A stretch of DNA of 64,000 bases from CALFVT01 sp039989855 (lineage in GTDB: Bacteria > Pseudomonadota > Alphaproteobacteria > Caulobacterales > Maricaulaceae), in assembly GCA_039989855.1 (NCBI GenBank), contig JBDXGZ010000017.1, positions 90,660-154,659 on the forward strand. The letters are read 5' to 3'. How positions within the stretch are numbered: position 1 is the stretch's first letter; the number at the start of each line of letters is the position of its first letter. Under the pieces are notes generated by a model that did no database searches, was not told the DNA's origin, and saw only the letters and a program-made list of their open reading frames with translations. Shown one piece after another: positions 41,263 through 50,731 of this stretch. Made by a program: the position numbers and the translations under genes.

Positions 41263-42176
41263 TAACTGACCTTCCGCCCAATATGATCCTCACCCCGCTG
41301 TTTGGCGAGGTCGATTTGTTTTTGTCGTTCAGCAAACCGAGCGCGGCGGTCATCAGACATGGTGCTGTGGCAGCGGGGGCAGGAGACGCCTTTGACGTAG
41401 AGCGGGTCTTGTTTGACCTCTTCTGTGATCGGGTAGCGGCAGGCGTAGCATTGGTCATAATCGCTCTCGGCGAGGTTATGACCCACGGCGACCCGTTGGT
41501 CGAAGACGAAGCAATCGCCTTCCCACAGGCTTGATTGCTCGGGTTGGGTTTCGAGATATTTTAAGATGCCGCCTTTGAGGTGGTAGACATCATCAAAACC
41601 GTTTTTCTTCATAAAGGCACTGGCCTTTTCGCAGCGGATGCCGCCTGTGCAGAACATGGCGACTTTGGGCTTATTGAGGGTTTCGCGGTTATCTTCGACC
41701 CATTGCGGGAACTCGCGGAAGGTCTGCGTGTCGGGATTAACCGCGCCTTTGAACGTGCCGATCTCAACCTCATAATCATTGCGCGTATCAATCAGGATAA
41801 CGTCAGGGTCACTGATAAGGTCGTTCCAATCTTGCGGCTCCACATAAGTGCCGACAATCTCATTGGGGTCGATACCGTCGACGCCCATGGTGACGATCTC
41901 TTTCTTGAGACGGACTTTCATGCGGTAGAACGGATTTTCCGCCGCGCGGCTTTCCTTATGGTCTAGCCCCGAAAGCCGAGGGTCAGCCCGCAGAAAGGCG
42001 AGGATGTCCGCTATCGCCGCGTCGGTTCCCGCAATCGTGCCGTTGACGCCTTCAGCCGCGATCAAGAGCGTCCCCGTCAGGCCGAGCATATCGCACATGG
42101 CTTGGAGCGGCTCCCGCAGATTTTTATAATCTGGCAGGGGAGCAAAATGGTAAAGCGCAGCAACGCAAAAAGTCAT
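41262..42176 (-). CDS. trhO: tRNA uridine(34) hydroxylase TrhO (rhodanese-like)
   Basis: A 304-residue protein: an N-terminal ferredoxin-like domain (residues 1-95) with TGTLLIAAEGVNGTIAG, a central rhodanese domain with LIDTRNDYEVEIGTFKGA and the active-site loop FCTGGIRCEKASAF (Cys176 and Cys182), and a C-terminal zinc-ribbon-like part (CYACRYP ... CPRCHSTMSDDRR). This is the YceA/TrhO layout; TrhO hydroxylates uridine 34 of tRNAs to ho5U with O2. It directly precedes the GST gene. Confidence 0.92.
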   Translation of the reverse strand: MTFCVAALYHFAPLPDYKNLREPLQAMCDMLGLTGTLLIAAEGVNGTIAGTDAAIADILAFLRADPRLSGLDHKESRAAENPFYRMKVRLKKEIVTMGVDGIDPNEIVGTYVEPQDWNDLISDPDVILIDTRNDYEVEIGTFKGAVNPDTQTFREFPQWVEDNRETLNKPKVAMFCTGGIRCEKASAFMKKNGFDDVYHLKGGILKYLETQPEQSSLWEGDCFVFDQRVAVGHNLAESDYDQCYACRYPITEEVKQDPLYVKGVSCPRCHSTMSDDRRARFAERQKQIDLAKQRGEDHIGRKVS

Positions 42177-42273
42177 GATGGGGCCTGCTAATCCTGTTTA
42201 CGCCGTAAGGCTCTCAGGACCATGTAGTCGCTTATGAGGGATGTTTCAACGGCGATATTGCGGCGGGGGCTGA

Positions 42274-42744
42274 TTAACTTTGCGGGGTTCCATCGGTTGT
42301 GGCGATATCTGCAATGATCGATTGATAGGCGGGTGTGCGCGTAACAAAATCAATCATGTTATCTGGCAGGCCTTGGTCACGCATAAAGCCTGTCAGCGTA
42401 TCCGTCACGATCTTTGGATCATTACAGGTGTTAGCGAGAGTTTTAAGGTCACGAATACCGCGTCCGTTTTTGACTTGGCGTTCAAGGCTTTTCATGGAGT
42501 TAGCGAATAAGAGTAATTGTATCGGCCCTGGTGTCTTCCCTGCGGCGTAGGTCTCGCCAACTTTCCTAAGAGATTTAAGCGCGGAGCTGGAGCTTTTAGT
42601 GATGTCGTCTACGGCGCGGGTCGTGCGGGGTTTAATCCACTCGGCGGTGCAGACTTCGGCAGGGTCGGGCGCTGTGGCGCAAGATGAGAGTAAACTCCCC
42701 GTCATCACAAAGGGTAGGGCCATTAAAATCAAACCATGACGCAT
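42274..42744 (-). CDS. Small predicted lipoprotein
   Basis: A 156-residue exported protein. MRHGLILMALPFVMTGSLLSSC is interrupted at the lipobox LSSC, with the cysteine at about residue 22. Mature sequence is mainly helical and polar and contains two further cysteines. ATG at 42744 is chosen over the first in-frame ATG (42768) because GGAG lies 8 bases upstream and the basic end is shorter. No family was recognised. It stands alone between trhO and the phosphate transporter, on the same strand. Confidence 0.7.
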   Translation of the reverse strand: MRHGLILMALPFVMTGSLLSSCATAPDPAEVCTAEWIKPRTTRAVDDITKSSSSALKSLRKVGETYAAGKTPGPIQLLLFANSMKSLERQVKNGRGIRDLKTLANTCNDPKIVTDTLTGFMRDQGLPDNMIDFVTRTPAYQSIIADIATTDGTPQS

Positions 42745-42851
42745 AATAATTCTCCGCTTAGACCTCATCTATTCTCATTCTATAGCAAATATACACGCCG
42801 TCGCGATATAAATTCGCAGTAAGGTCGCGGCCAGTCTCGAGCCGTGAAATT

Positions 42852-44435
42852 CTAGGCTACACCGACCATATAGCCGCGTATCATGTAAAATAAAGCCGCT
42901 GAGAATATAGCCGAGAGAGGCACCGTCACGACCCAAGCCACGACGATCTTGATTAACAGCGAACGCTGAACCAGTTGCTCACGGTAGGCACGCTTTAGTT
43001 TTTTGCGGCGGCCATGGCGTTTGTCTTCGGATTTCAATTCATCAAGAATACGCTTTTTCTCGGCGATAGAGGCCTCATCGAAAGCTTGAACAAAGGCGGC
43101 GGCTGTTTCTTCCGTCTGGCTTTTCTTGGCGGACATATAGTCGCGAACCAATTCTAGCTTTTGATTATAGCGGTGGTTGAGTGACTCGCGTAGGAAGCCG
43201 ACCCCAAAGATGGCTCCAACAGCAATATGTGTTGAACTGACAGGCAAGCCAAAATGCGTCGCAATGATAACTGTAATCGCGGCGGCGAGCGAGACACAGA
43301 AGGCCCGTGTCATATCAAGCTCTGTAATCTCTGAGCCAACAGTCCGCACGAGCTTCGGCCCGTAAACGGCGAGACCGACGGCAATACCAAGGGCACCAAT
43401 AGCCATGACCCAAAGCGGGATAGCGGCTTTGGCGGCAATCTCCGCAGAGCGAACCGCCTCGTTAATCGCGGCTAAAGGCCCAATCGCGTTGGCTACGTCA
43501 TTCGCGCCGTGGGCAAAGCTAAGGAAACACGCGCCGACAATCAGCGGAATGACGAACAGTCCGTCAATACTTTGGCTATTGTTTTTAAGGCTTTTCGAGG
43601 CTTTGGTAATTATGGGCCGTGTCACTAAGACAGTGACGACAGCCGCAGCAAACCCAATAGCAAGCGCGATGGGCATTTCGATTTTGATGATCTTTTTGAT
43701 ACCCTTAAGTATAATATAGGTCGTGAAAGCCCATGCCATAATGCCGAGGTAGAGGGGAACAAAGCGTTGCCCTGCGGTAAGCATGTTTTCTTTGTCCATA
43801 ATGCTACGTTTAATACCGTAGAGGAATGTTGCGGCAATCAGGCCGCCCATGGCCGGTGAAATAATCCAACTGGCGACGATTTGCTGAACTTTACCCCAAT
43901 CAGCAATGCCCCAACCGCCAGCGGCTATACCCGCACCGAGGACGCCGCCGACGATGGAATGGGTTGTGGAGACAGGTGCGCCAATCGCCGTCGCGATATT
44001 TAGCCAAACGGCTGCCGCCATTAGGGCTGCGAGCATAGCCCAGACAAAGGTTTGCGTATCTGCTATCTGAGAGGGGTCAATAATGCCCTTTTTAACGGTA
44101 TTGACCACATCTCCACCGGCAATCAACGCGCCCGAGCTTTCAAATATAAAGGCGAGGACTATGGCTGTACTCAGCGTTAACGCCCCTGACCCCACAGCGG
44201 GGCCAATATTGTTGGCGACGTCATTCGCGCCAATATTCAGGGCCATATAACCGCCAACAACGGCGGCGATGAGTAAGTATACACTCCCAGACGGACTTGC
44301 AACGCCACCGATAATACTACCGTTGACGAAGAAATAGACAGCCGCAAGAAAAGCGAGGGCTAGAAAAAGTTTAACAATATCATCTCTGCGAACAACAGAG
44401 GGCGATAGCTCTGGTTGAGTTTTTGGCGTTAACAT
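42852..44435 (-). CDS. Inorganic phosphate transporter, PiT family
   Basis: A 527-residue inner-membrane symporter with about ten membrane segments. Both inverted PiT signatures are present: GANDVANNIGPAVGSGALTL in the first half and AHGANDVANAIGPLAAI in the second, with PVSTTHSIVGGV and PVSSTHIAVGAIFG after each. A polar cytoplasmic region of about 80 residues (KKSQTEETAAAF ... KRHGRRKKLKRAYREQ) sits before the last helix. No phoU-like (DUF47) gene is adjacent, although PiT genes often have one. The upstream 120 bases are shared with a divergent gene. Confidence 0.93.
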   Translation of the reverse strand: MLTPKTQPELSPSVVRRDDIVKLFLALAFLAAVYFFVNGSIIGGVASPSGSVYLLIAAVVGGYMALNIGANDVANNIGPAVGSGALTLSTAIVLAFIFESSGALIAGGDVVNTVKKGIIDPSQIADTQTFVWAMLAALMAAAVWLNIATAIGAPVSTTHSIVGGVLGAGIAAGGWGIADWGKVQQIVASWIISPAMGGLIAATFLYGIKRSIMDKENMLTAGQRFVPLYLGIMAWAFTTYIILKGIKKIIKIEMPIALAIGFAAAVVTVLVTRPIITKASKSLKNNSQSIDGLFVIPLIVGACFLSFAHGANDVANAIGPLAAINEAVRSAEIAAKAAIPLWVMAIGALGIAVGLAVYGPKLVRTVGSEITELDMTRAFCVSLAAAITVIIATHFGLPVSSTHIAVGAIFGVGFLRESLNHRYNQKLELVRDYMSAKKSQTEETAAAFVQAFDEASIAEKKRILDELKSEDKRHGRRKKLKRAYREQLVQRSLLIKIVVAWVVTVPLSAIFSAALFYMIRGYMVGVA

Positions 44436-44620
44436 ATCTTCCCCTGAGTCGAATCTAGTGATTTTTTGAAACTTTAAGTGCAGATGCGGAAATTACTAGG
44501 GCGTCTTGTCTAATTTCTGGGGATGATTTTTATCGTCATTTTAAACTGTGGGAATTATTGTCGCTTTATACCTCAATATTTCAAATTGCACATTGCGCCA
44601 AAATGCGTCAAAGCAGGCTT

Positions 44621-45376
44621 ATGGAAGGCTGGCCTATACCCCTCGGACAAACGCTCATGACCTATATTGGGTTTGTGGTGATTATCATTGTGCGGTATTT
44701 TGCCATCGTCTGGCCGATCCATCACATGCTTTGGAACCGTGACCCGTCGAAAGTCAAAGCGCGGCGATTGTCAAAACGTGAACCGACGGCTCAGACTATT
44801 CGCCATGAAATTGTCCTCAGCACTATCTCGGCCTTTATCTATGCCGCTCCTGCAGCAATTGTCATAGAGATGTGGAAAGCGGGCGGTACGGCGCTCTATA
44901 GCGGTCTGCCGCAAGGGCTCTCTGGATGGGGCTATGTGGGGCTTAGCATGTTGGCCTATCTCTTCGTTCAAGATACATATTTTTACTGGACGCACCGCGT
45001 CATGCACCACAAGAAAATCTTTAGCTGGGCCCATGCAGGCCATCATAAATCTGTGCAACCCACCCCGTGGGCGAGCTTCTCTTTTGACCCGTTCGAGGCG
45101 GTGATTTCAGCGTGGCTCTTGCCCGTCATGGCGCTGTTCGTACCGCTGCATGTGGGAGCCGCTTTGGCGCTCCTGATGATCATGACCATCAACGCCGTGT
45201 TTAACCATGCGGGCTGGGAGGTCTATCCTGATAAGTGGGTTAAAGGACGTTTCGGAAAGCACATTATTACGGCGGCCCATCATAATCTCCACCATACGAA
45301 ATTCACGGGCAACTACGGCCTATATTTCCGCTTCTGGGATTATGTCTGTAAGACCGATAAGGGACAGGCTTCGTAG
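44621..45376 (+). CDS. Sterol desaturase / fatty acid hydroxylase superfamily protein
   Basis: A membrane-bound di-iron oxygenase of about 251 residues. Four hydrophobic segments are visible, and the histidine boxes are intact: HRVMHH, HAGHH and HHNLHH, with an additional His in NHAGWE. The frame is open from 44558 (TTG); possible starts are ATG 44603, 44621 and 44657, and 44621 is taken without strong support. Members hydroxylate or desaturate lipids such as carotenoids, sterols or fatty acids; the substrate cannot be told. It is divergent from the PiT gene and converges with ppc. Confidence 0.85.
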   Translation: MEGWPIPLGQTLMTYIGFVVIIIVRYFAIVWPIHHMLWNRDPSKVKARRLSKREPTAQTIRHEIVLSTISAFIYAAPAAIVIEMWKAGGTALYSGLPQGLSGWGYVGLSMLAYLFVQDTYFYWTHRVMHHKKIFSWAHAGHHKSVQPTPWASFSFDPFEAVISAWLLPVMALFVPLHVGAALALLMIMTINAVFNHAGWEVYPDKWVKGRFGKHIITAAHHNLHHTKFTGNYGLYFRFWDYVCKTDKGQAS

Positions 45377-45405
45377 GCGGTGGCGCAGCCCAAAAATCGA
45401 CACCC

Positions 45406-45432
45406 TAAAACCGGCTCTTTGAGCCGATTTTA
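45406..45432. terminator. Bidirectional terminator between convergent genes
   Basis: A 12-bp stem with one mismatch (TAAAACCGGCTC with GAGCCGATTTTA) and a TTT loop. Reading either strand gives a GC core followed by TTTTA, so it can terminate both the + strand hydroxylase gene and the - strand PEP-carboxylase-like gene. Confidence 0.65.
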
Positions 45433-45482
45433 GACGCAGAAGGGCACGGCAGTGGCAAACCATTTTAGTTTAATAGAGTGTA

Positions 45483-48308
45483 TTACCCAAACGCATCGTA
45501 ATGGTGCGTGATCGCAACCGTTATTTGCCGCACGAGGTCGGATGCGCGTTGGAGGGGTTTAACAACCGCTTCGGTGATATGCGGATGGCCGCCTGCCATA
45601 GAGACAGGTTGATCCGTTTTTTCTGCGAGGTTTTCCGTCCACTCTAAGGCTTCGCGTGTTTCAGGATATTGCTCCTTTAGGTCTGCCAAGATGCTATCAA
45701 TATCCATCACTTGCAGACGCTTAAGCGTATTCAGCTGTGAGGTGCTGTCGTCGCTTGCGACGGGGAGTTCCGTTGCAATAATCATCATCTTCATGATGAC
45801 TGCGAGGCGAAGCGCATGCAAGATTTGCAACGTTTCGATGTCTTTGAATGAAGCGTCAGGGTCTGCACTTTTGAAAGCTTTTATACTGTTGAAGACATCC
45901 ATTCGAATGCGTGTGGTCAGGTTGATAATTTGCGACACCCACGGCAAAGGTTTTAATGTCTGTGCGATGTGTAAGCAGCGCTCTGCAAGGAACGGCTCAT
46001 TACCGCTAAGAGCGCGGCTAGCCCAGAAGCCTGGGTCGTAAAGACGGCCATAGCCTGTTAGGATAGAGAGGTTGGCTCGTTCCATAGTCACTTGCACAAG
46101 TTTAAAAATAGAGCGTGCACGCGCGGATGTTTTGAGGAGCGTTTCAAACTTTTCAGGGTCAATGGTCGCCGCGCGTCCTACGCCGTAGAAGATATTGGCG
46201 GTTGCGCCGAATTGCTGCAAGATCGCATTATGCGGAATAGCGCGGAGTTGGCGCGGGTTAAATGTTCCTGCGCCTGATTTAGCGCGTTTTGCCGCGCGTG
46301 ACCCCGTGGGGATGAGCATATTTTGACCCAACCCGCCTAAGAGGGCGACATAGTTAGGGTCATCATACAGGCTTTCTTGTTCCGCCGTGAGGGTACGGAA
46401 GACATCCCAAGAAAAGTCTTTCTCTGTATAGAAAATATCGTCTTCAGCGTCAGAGCGGTCGGCATCACGGGCGAGGATAAGCGAGGCGACACTGGCTTTG
46501 GCCAGTTCGGGGGTTTGGAACCACATGTAGCCGTCGCCGCCTTGGAAACTTGTTTCGTGGCAGACATGTAAGTCGCGCTTTTCAAATTGACGGACAGCCC
46601 ACGGGCTCATGACGTAATCTACGCGGTCTTTCATGTCGCCGGGATGTCCGCCGCGCCCCAGACCTTCGCCGTGGGTGTTGAAGATCAAGCTGGTGACATT
46701 CTTCATGCCGAATTTGTCCATTGCGCGGGCAAAATGCGAATGAAGGCGCTCAATAGCAAGGGTGGCAGGGATTTGACCCATGAAACGGCCTGCATCTGAG
46801 AAACCGGTCTGAATAGCAAAGACGCCGCGCTTGTTTATGTAATCACGGTATACATCGTTTGAGAGCATTTTCTCGATAATGCGTCCGCCATTATTGAGGG
46901 CTGATGCAGTCTCAAACAAAGGTGAAATATCCATATGCTTATCAACGCCGTAAAGACGGGCGAGGTAAAGCATACCAAGCGGGATGAGACTGTCTTCGCA
47001 TTCGGCAATCAAGAAGCGAATAGGTGTTGTATCATCAATATATTTATGAATTTGCGCTGTTAAGATCATCTGCTGATGGGCAGTTGATTTTTCAAGTGCA
47101 AGTGAGGCGAAGTTTACGGGTTGTGGCTCAATATCTTGGGTAAGCTTTGATGCGCGCAATAATAAAGTGCGGCTATCGGTTGCTTCGCCTGAAATTTCAA
47201 AGACGGATTTTAGCGCGCTGACAACATGGCGAGAGTTAAGACGGAAATGAATTCGTGATGTGCCAAGGCCGAGAGCTTGCATTTGCCCTCTTAAGCTTAC
47301 AAGGGCAATTTGGGTGTCTTTGTCAGATGTGTCTGTAACCGCGGCTGTGATTAGGTCTGTCGCGGCGTCGAGGTTTAAGAAGCGGCGCGTCGAGGCGCGG
47401 GTGAGGTTGTTCGCAGCTGCAACAAGATTTGTGGGATTGTTTAAATCCTCATTGAAAAGAGCCAAGTCACGCGCCGCACTTACACGAGCGTCTTTTAATT
47501 TTTCAATTAAAGTGGTGAGGCTTTCTGGCTGTGCATTTGGATTGTTAGCTGCAATTGTTTCGCTCGTATCAAAGTAGCGTTGCAGTTGCTGAAATTTTTC
47601 TTGTAGGCGTAACCGTATGGCGTCGGCCCAGCTAATATCTGTGCGTCCGTCAATATCATATCCAACCCAACTATATACATGGATGAGGAGAGGGGTTAGT
47701 TCCGTCCAACGGTCTGGAAAGGCCTCAAACGCAACATCAAGTACTGTGGTGTAAACGTCTTGTATAGCGACTTGGATGCGGTGGATGGCGGCTTGGGCAT
47801 CTTCATGCTCTTCTTGCAATGTCGGTGCGCGTTTAGGTAGATATGGTAAGGTCTTTAGGCGGTCTTCATGTGCCGAGGTGTCGCTATCGGGGTGTGTTGC
47901 GATTTGACCCAAACATTCCCGAATATCGCGCGAGAGGGAAAAAGTTGGATGCGCTGTCAAGACGATGCCTTGTCCCGCAGATTCGATCCATGATTTAAAG
48001 GAATCAAACCCGTCTTTTGCACGTAATTTTGCGAGATTAACAATATCGTCTAAATCATTGCTATATTTATCTATTCCTGCACGTTGACCTAAGCGTTCCG
48101 CCCGTTCTAGAGCGGCTGTATCAGAGGTGTGTTTGACAAATTTTTCAATATCTCTAAACGCAATTTCACGGTCTTCGACTTTACGTGAAATATCATAAGC
48201 TAGCAACTTAATGGGGTTGGTTTGAGGGTCTTGACTCGTCAGTGATAGATGATCTTCTAATTGTGTATTAAGAAAATCTGTGAGAGCTTCATGTGTTAAA
48301 CGGCGCAT
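45483..48308 (-). CDS. Divergent phosphoenolpyruvate carboxylase homologue
   Basis: A 941-residue protein with the overall layout of PEP carboxylase (PEP + bicarbonate to oxaloacetate). The active-site His lies at residue 120 in VLTAHPT, RIHFRLNSRH near 353-361 corresponds to the R-Q-E-S block, GRGGHP near 551-556 to the glycine loop, and TGSRAAKR (668-675) with LRAIPH (688-693) to the last arginine motif. Several usually invariant positions differ: GYSDS-x-KD is GFSDAGRF, HGRGGSVGRGG is HGEGLGRGG, and the QNTG end is missing. It may be a family specific to alphaproteobacteria with altered activity. It follows gap by 11 bases. Confidence 0.8.
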   Translation of the reverse strand: MRRLTHEALTDFLNTQLEDHLSLTSQDPQTNPIKLLAYDISRKVEDREIAFRDIEKFVKHTSDTAALERAERLGQRAGIDKYSNDLDDIVNLAKLRAKDGFDSFKSWIESAGQGIVLTAHPTFSLSRDIRECLGQIATHPDSDTSAHEDRLKTLPYLPKRAPTLQEEHEDAQAAIHRIQVAIQDVYTTVLDVAFEAFPDRWTELTPLLIHVYSWVGYDIDGRTDISWADAIRLRLQEKFQQLQRYFDTSETIAANNPNAQPESLTTLIEKLKDARVSAARDLALFNEDLNNPTNLVAAANNLTRASTRRFLNLDAATDLITAAVTDTSDKDTQIALVSLRGQMQALGLGTSRIHFRLNSRHVVSALKSVFEISGEATDSRTLLLRASKLTQDIEPQPVNFASLALEKSTAHQQMILTAQIHKYIDDTTPIRFLIAECEDSLIPLGMLYLARLYGVDKHMDISPLFETASALNNGGRIIEKMLSNDVYRDYINKRGVFAIQTGFSDAGRFMGQIPATLAIERLHSHFARAMDKFGMKNVTSLIFNTHGEGLGRGGHPGDMKDRVDYVMSPWAVRQFEKRDLHVCHETSFQGGDGYMWFQTPELAKASVASLILARDADRSDAEDDIFYTEKDFSWDVFRTLTAEQESLYDDPNYVALLGGLGQNMLIPTGSRAAKRAKSGAGTFNPRQLRAIPHNAILQQFGATANIFYGVGRAATIDPEKFETLLKTSARARSIFKLVQVTMERANLSILTGYGRLYDPGFWASRALSGNEPFLAERCLHIAQTLKPLPWVSQIINLTTRIRMDVFNSIKAFKSADPDASFKDIETLQILHALRLAVIMKMMIIATELPVASDDSTSQLNTLKRLQVMDIDSILADLKEQYPETREALEWTENLAEKTDQPVSMAGGHPHITEAVVKPLQRASDLVRQITVAITHHYDAFG

Positions 48309-48319
48309 AAGCCTCTTTC

Positions 48320-49327
48320 TTATAAGAATGTCGCCATTTTAGCGGCGGTATCAAGCATCCGGTTTGAGAACCCCCATTCATTATCATACCATGATAGGAC
48401 TCTTACTAGGCGTGTATTCATAACAACTGTTTCTTCCAGCACAAGGCTTGATGAGTGTGAATCATGATTGAAATCAATAGACACAGTCGGGTCTTCAATG
48501 GTTTGGAAAACACCCTTCAGCTCATTTGCTTCTGCGGATTTAAACGCTGCGTTAATTGATTCGACGTCAGCGTCTTTCTTGAGGTTAACCACAAGGTCGA
48601 CGACAGAGACATTTGGCGTTGGAACACGGATAGCTTTACCGTCGAGCTTGCCCGCGAGTTCAGGCAAAACAAGTCCAATTGCTTTGGCGGCGCCTGTCGA
48701 CGTTGGGATCATAGACATGGCGGCGGCACGGCCACGGTTTAAATTCTTGTGAACACCGTCAAGTGTTGGCTGATCGCCTGTGTAAGCGTGAATCGTTGTC
48801 ATGAAGCCTGTCTCAATGCCAAAATTATCATGCAGCACTTTAACAACAGGGGCGAGAGCATTTGTTGTGCAAGACGCATTTGAAACAATGACATCATCTT
48901 TAGTTAGGGTGTCATGATTCACGCCATAAACGATAGTTTTATCCGCATTCGCACCTGGGGCCGAAATCAAAACGCGTTTAGCGCCAGCTTTCAGGTGAGC
49001 GGCGGCTTTTTCGCGGGCAGTAAAGATGCCCGTACATTCTAGAACAATATCAACCTTATTATCTGACCAGTCTTGTTCATCCAAATTGCGTATAGCTGTG
49101 ACTTGGATAGGGCCATTGCCAATATCAATTGAATTTTCAGTATGAGTGATTTTTCCAGGAAATCGCCCATGAACAGAGTCATATTTTAACAGATGCGCAA
49201 GATTAGCGGTTGGAGCCAAATCATTTATAGCAACGATTTCAAGATCTTTACGACCACTTTCGTAAAGCGCACGTAAAATATTGCGTCCAATGCGTCCAAA
49301 GCCGTTAATTGCAAGGCGTGTCGTCAT
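48320..49327 (-). CDS. gap: Glyceraldehyde-3-phosphate dehydrogenase, type I
   Basis: A 335-residue glycolytic enzyme. NAD-binding INGFGRIGRNILRAL and AINDLAP (Asp after Asn favours NAD over NADP), catalytic Cys in SNASCTTNALAPV, and the phosphate sites TGAAKAIGLVLPEL and WYDNEWGFSNRM are intact. ATG at 49327 is chosen because GAGG lies 6 bases upstream; the frame opens 5 codons earlier. The PEP-carboxylase-like gene follows at once, placing two central-carbon genes in one unit. The 211 bases upstream, shared with msrC, show no recognised site. Confidence 0.96.
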   Translation of the reverse strand: MTTRLAINGFGRIGRNILRALYESGRKDLEIVAINDLAPTANLAHLLKYDSVHGRFPGKITHTENSIDIGNGPIQVTAIRNLDEQDWSDNKVDIVLECTGIFTAREKAAAHLKAGAKRVLISAPGANADKTIVYGVNHDTLTKDDVIVSNASCTTNALAPVVKVLHDNFGIETGFMTTIHAYTGDQPTLDGVHKNLNRGRAAAMSMIPTSTGAAKAIGLVLPELAGKLDGKAIRVPTPNVSVVDLVVNLKKDADVESINAAFKSAEANELKGVFQTIEDPTVSIDFNHDSHSSSLVLEETVVMNTRLVRVLSWYDNEWGFSNRMLDTAAKMATFL

Positions 49328-49538
49328 TTTGTCCTCATTCATTCATATAAATATTGTGTAGATAATCTGAACTGCATATAATGACAGCGCTGTCATTATG
49401 CAAGTGGCAATACTGTTGCGATTGAATTTTTCTAATCAGATGTCGCAGGTAGTTATTTTTACTTTGGCTCTCGACTTTATTACTTTTGTGCTTATTTCAA
49501 AGTTATGAGTTATGTACACATGTTAAAAGGTTATTCCA

Positions 49539-50015
49539 ATGGATAAAAGCCAAGTTTATGAAGATGTATTGCCTGAGATAATGGCAGTCATTGACGGAGA
49601 GCCGTCTCGCACGGCACGCTACGCAACCGTGGCTTGCCTTTTGTCCCAAGCCTTTGATGATTTCTTCTGGACGGGGTTTTATGTGGTTGATCCACATAAG
49701 TCACAAGAACTTGTGGTTGGCCCTTATCAAGGGACTTTAGGCTGTCTGCGCATTCCGTTTAACCGAGGTGTTTGTGGGGCTGCTGCTGTGTCTAAAGTCA
49801 CACAGATTGTTGAAGATGTGCATAGTTTTCCGGGGCACATAGCCTGTGATAGTGCGACAAATTCCGAAATTGTCGTCCCTGTTTTTGATGAGGATGGTCA
49901 GTTAGCCTCTGTGTTGGATGTGGACTCGACGCGAATTTCGACTTTTGATACTGTAGATCAAAAATATCTGGAACAGATATGTGCCAATCTTCTGAAGGGC
50001 GCCACTCAGGCCTAA
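49539..50015 (+). CDS. msrC: Free methionine-(R)-sulfoxide reductase (GAF domain, fRMsr)
   Basis: A 158-residue GAF-domain enzyme that reduces free methionine-R-sulfoxide. The family block is very clear: GPYQGTLGCLRIPFNRGVCG, then VEDVHSFPGHIACDS and NSEIVVPVF. The three catalytic/resolving cysteines are Cys69, Cys79 and Cys103. It is divergent from gap and converges on the LOG gene 29 bases away. Such enzymes draw electrons from thioredoxin or glutaredoxin systems. Confidence 0.93.
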   Translation: MDKSQVYEDVLPEIMAVIDGEPSRTARYATVACLLSQAFDDFFWTGFYVVDPHKSQELVVGPYQGTLGCLRIPFNRGVCGAAAVSKVTQIVEDVHSFPGHIACDSATNSEIVVPVFDEDGQLASVLDVDSTRISTFDTVDQKYLEQICANLLKGATQA

Positions 50016-50044
50016 CTTAGAATATACGGCTTTTAATCTTGCTG

Positions 50045-50632
50045 TTAAGAGCTACGGCTTGGATCATTGAGGTGGTCTCTGACACATTCGATGGCCGCAC
50101 GTGGTGTTGTAACTCTGAAAATTCGTGTCTTGATCCAATCAGGTGAAAACTCTTTCTCAACGATATGGTGGATGAGTGAGAGCATGGGTTGCCAATATTC
50201 ATCATTATCAAGAAAGACGATTGGTTTTTGATGGAGGTCGAGCCGCATCCATGAAATTACTTCTACGACTTCTTCAAGCGTACCAATCCCGCCCGGTAAG
50301 GTAATGAAACCATCGGCTTCATCATACATCTGTCGTTTTCGCGTATGCATATCGGGAACGATACGGTGCGGGACATCCTTATAAACGCCTTCAATATCTT
50401 CAAGAAATTCAGGAATAATGCCAAGAACATTCCCGTCGTTTTCATGACAGGCCTTTGCAACAGCTCCCATAAGTCCAAGGCCCCCGCCGCCATAAACTAA
50501 CCGGTATTTGTTCGCGGCAACCTCACGTCCCATCTCAGAGGCGAGTTGCAAATATCTTGGATCATTACCTGAGCTAGACCCGCAAAACACACATAAGCTA
50601 TGTTGAGGTGATACTGTTTTGCTACGTGTCAT
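50045..50632 (-). CDS. LOG family protein (TIGR00730)
   Basis: A 195-residue Rossmann-like protein of the LOG family. VFCGSSSGNDPRY is the nucleotide-phosphate site, GGGGLGLMGAVA the glycine loop, and PGGIGTLEEVVEV the signature motif with the catalytic Glu. Related plant and bacterial enzymes hydrolyse nucleoside 5'-monophosphates of cytokinin type; many bacterial members act on AMP or have unknown roles. It is divergent from the neighbouring exported protein with about 100 bases between. Confidence 0.9.
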   Translation of the reverse strand: MTRSKTVSPQHSLCVFCGSSSGNDPRYLQLASEMGREVAANKYRLVYGGGGLGLMGAVAKACHENDGNVLGIIPEFLEDIEGVYKDVPHRIVPDMHTRKRQMYDEADGFITLPGGIGTLEEVVEVISWMRLDLHQKPIVFLDNDEYWQPMLSLIHHIVEKEFSPDWIKTRIFRVTTPRAAIECVRDHLNDPSRSS

Positions 50633-50731
50633 AATATCTGCCTTATAACAATCTGCTGATTATACATTTACAAATGCTGTAAGCCCTATAGTAATTTTGA
50701 TTGTCTAAATATAATTTAAATTGATGTTATC

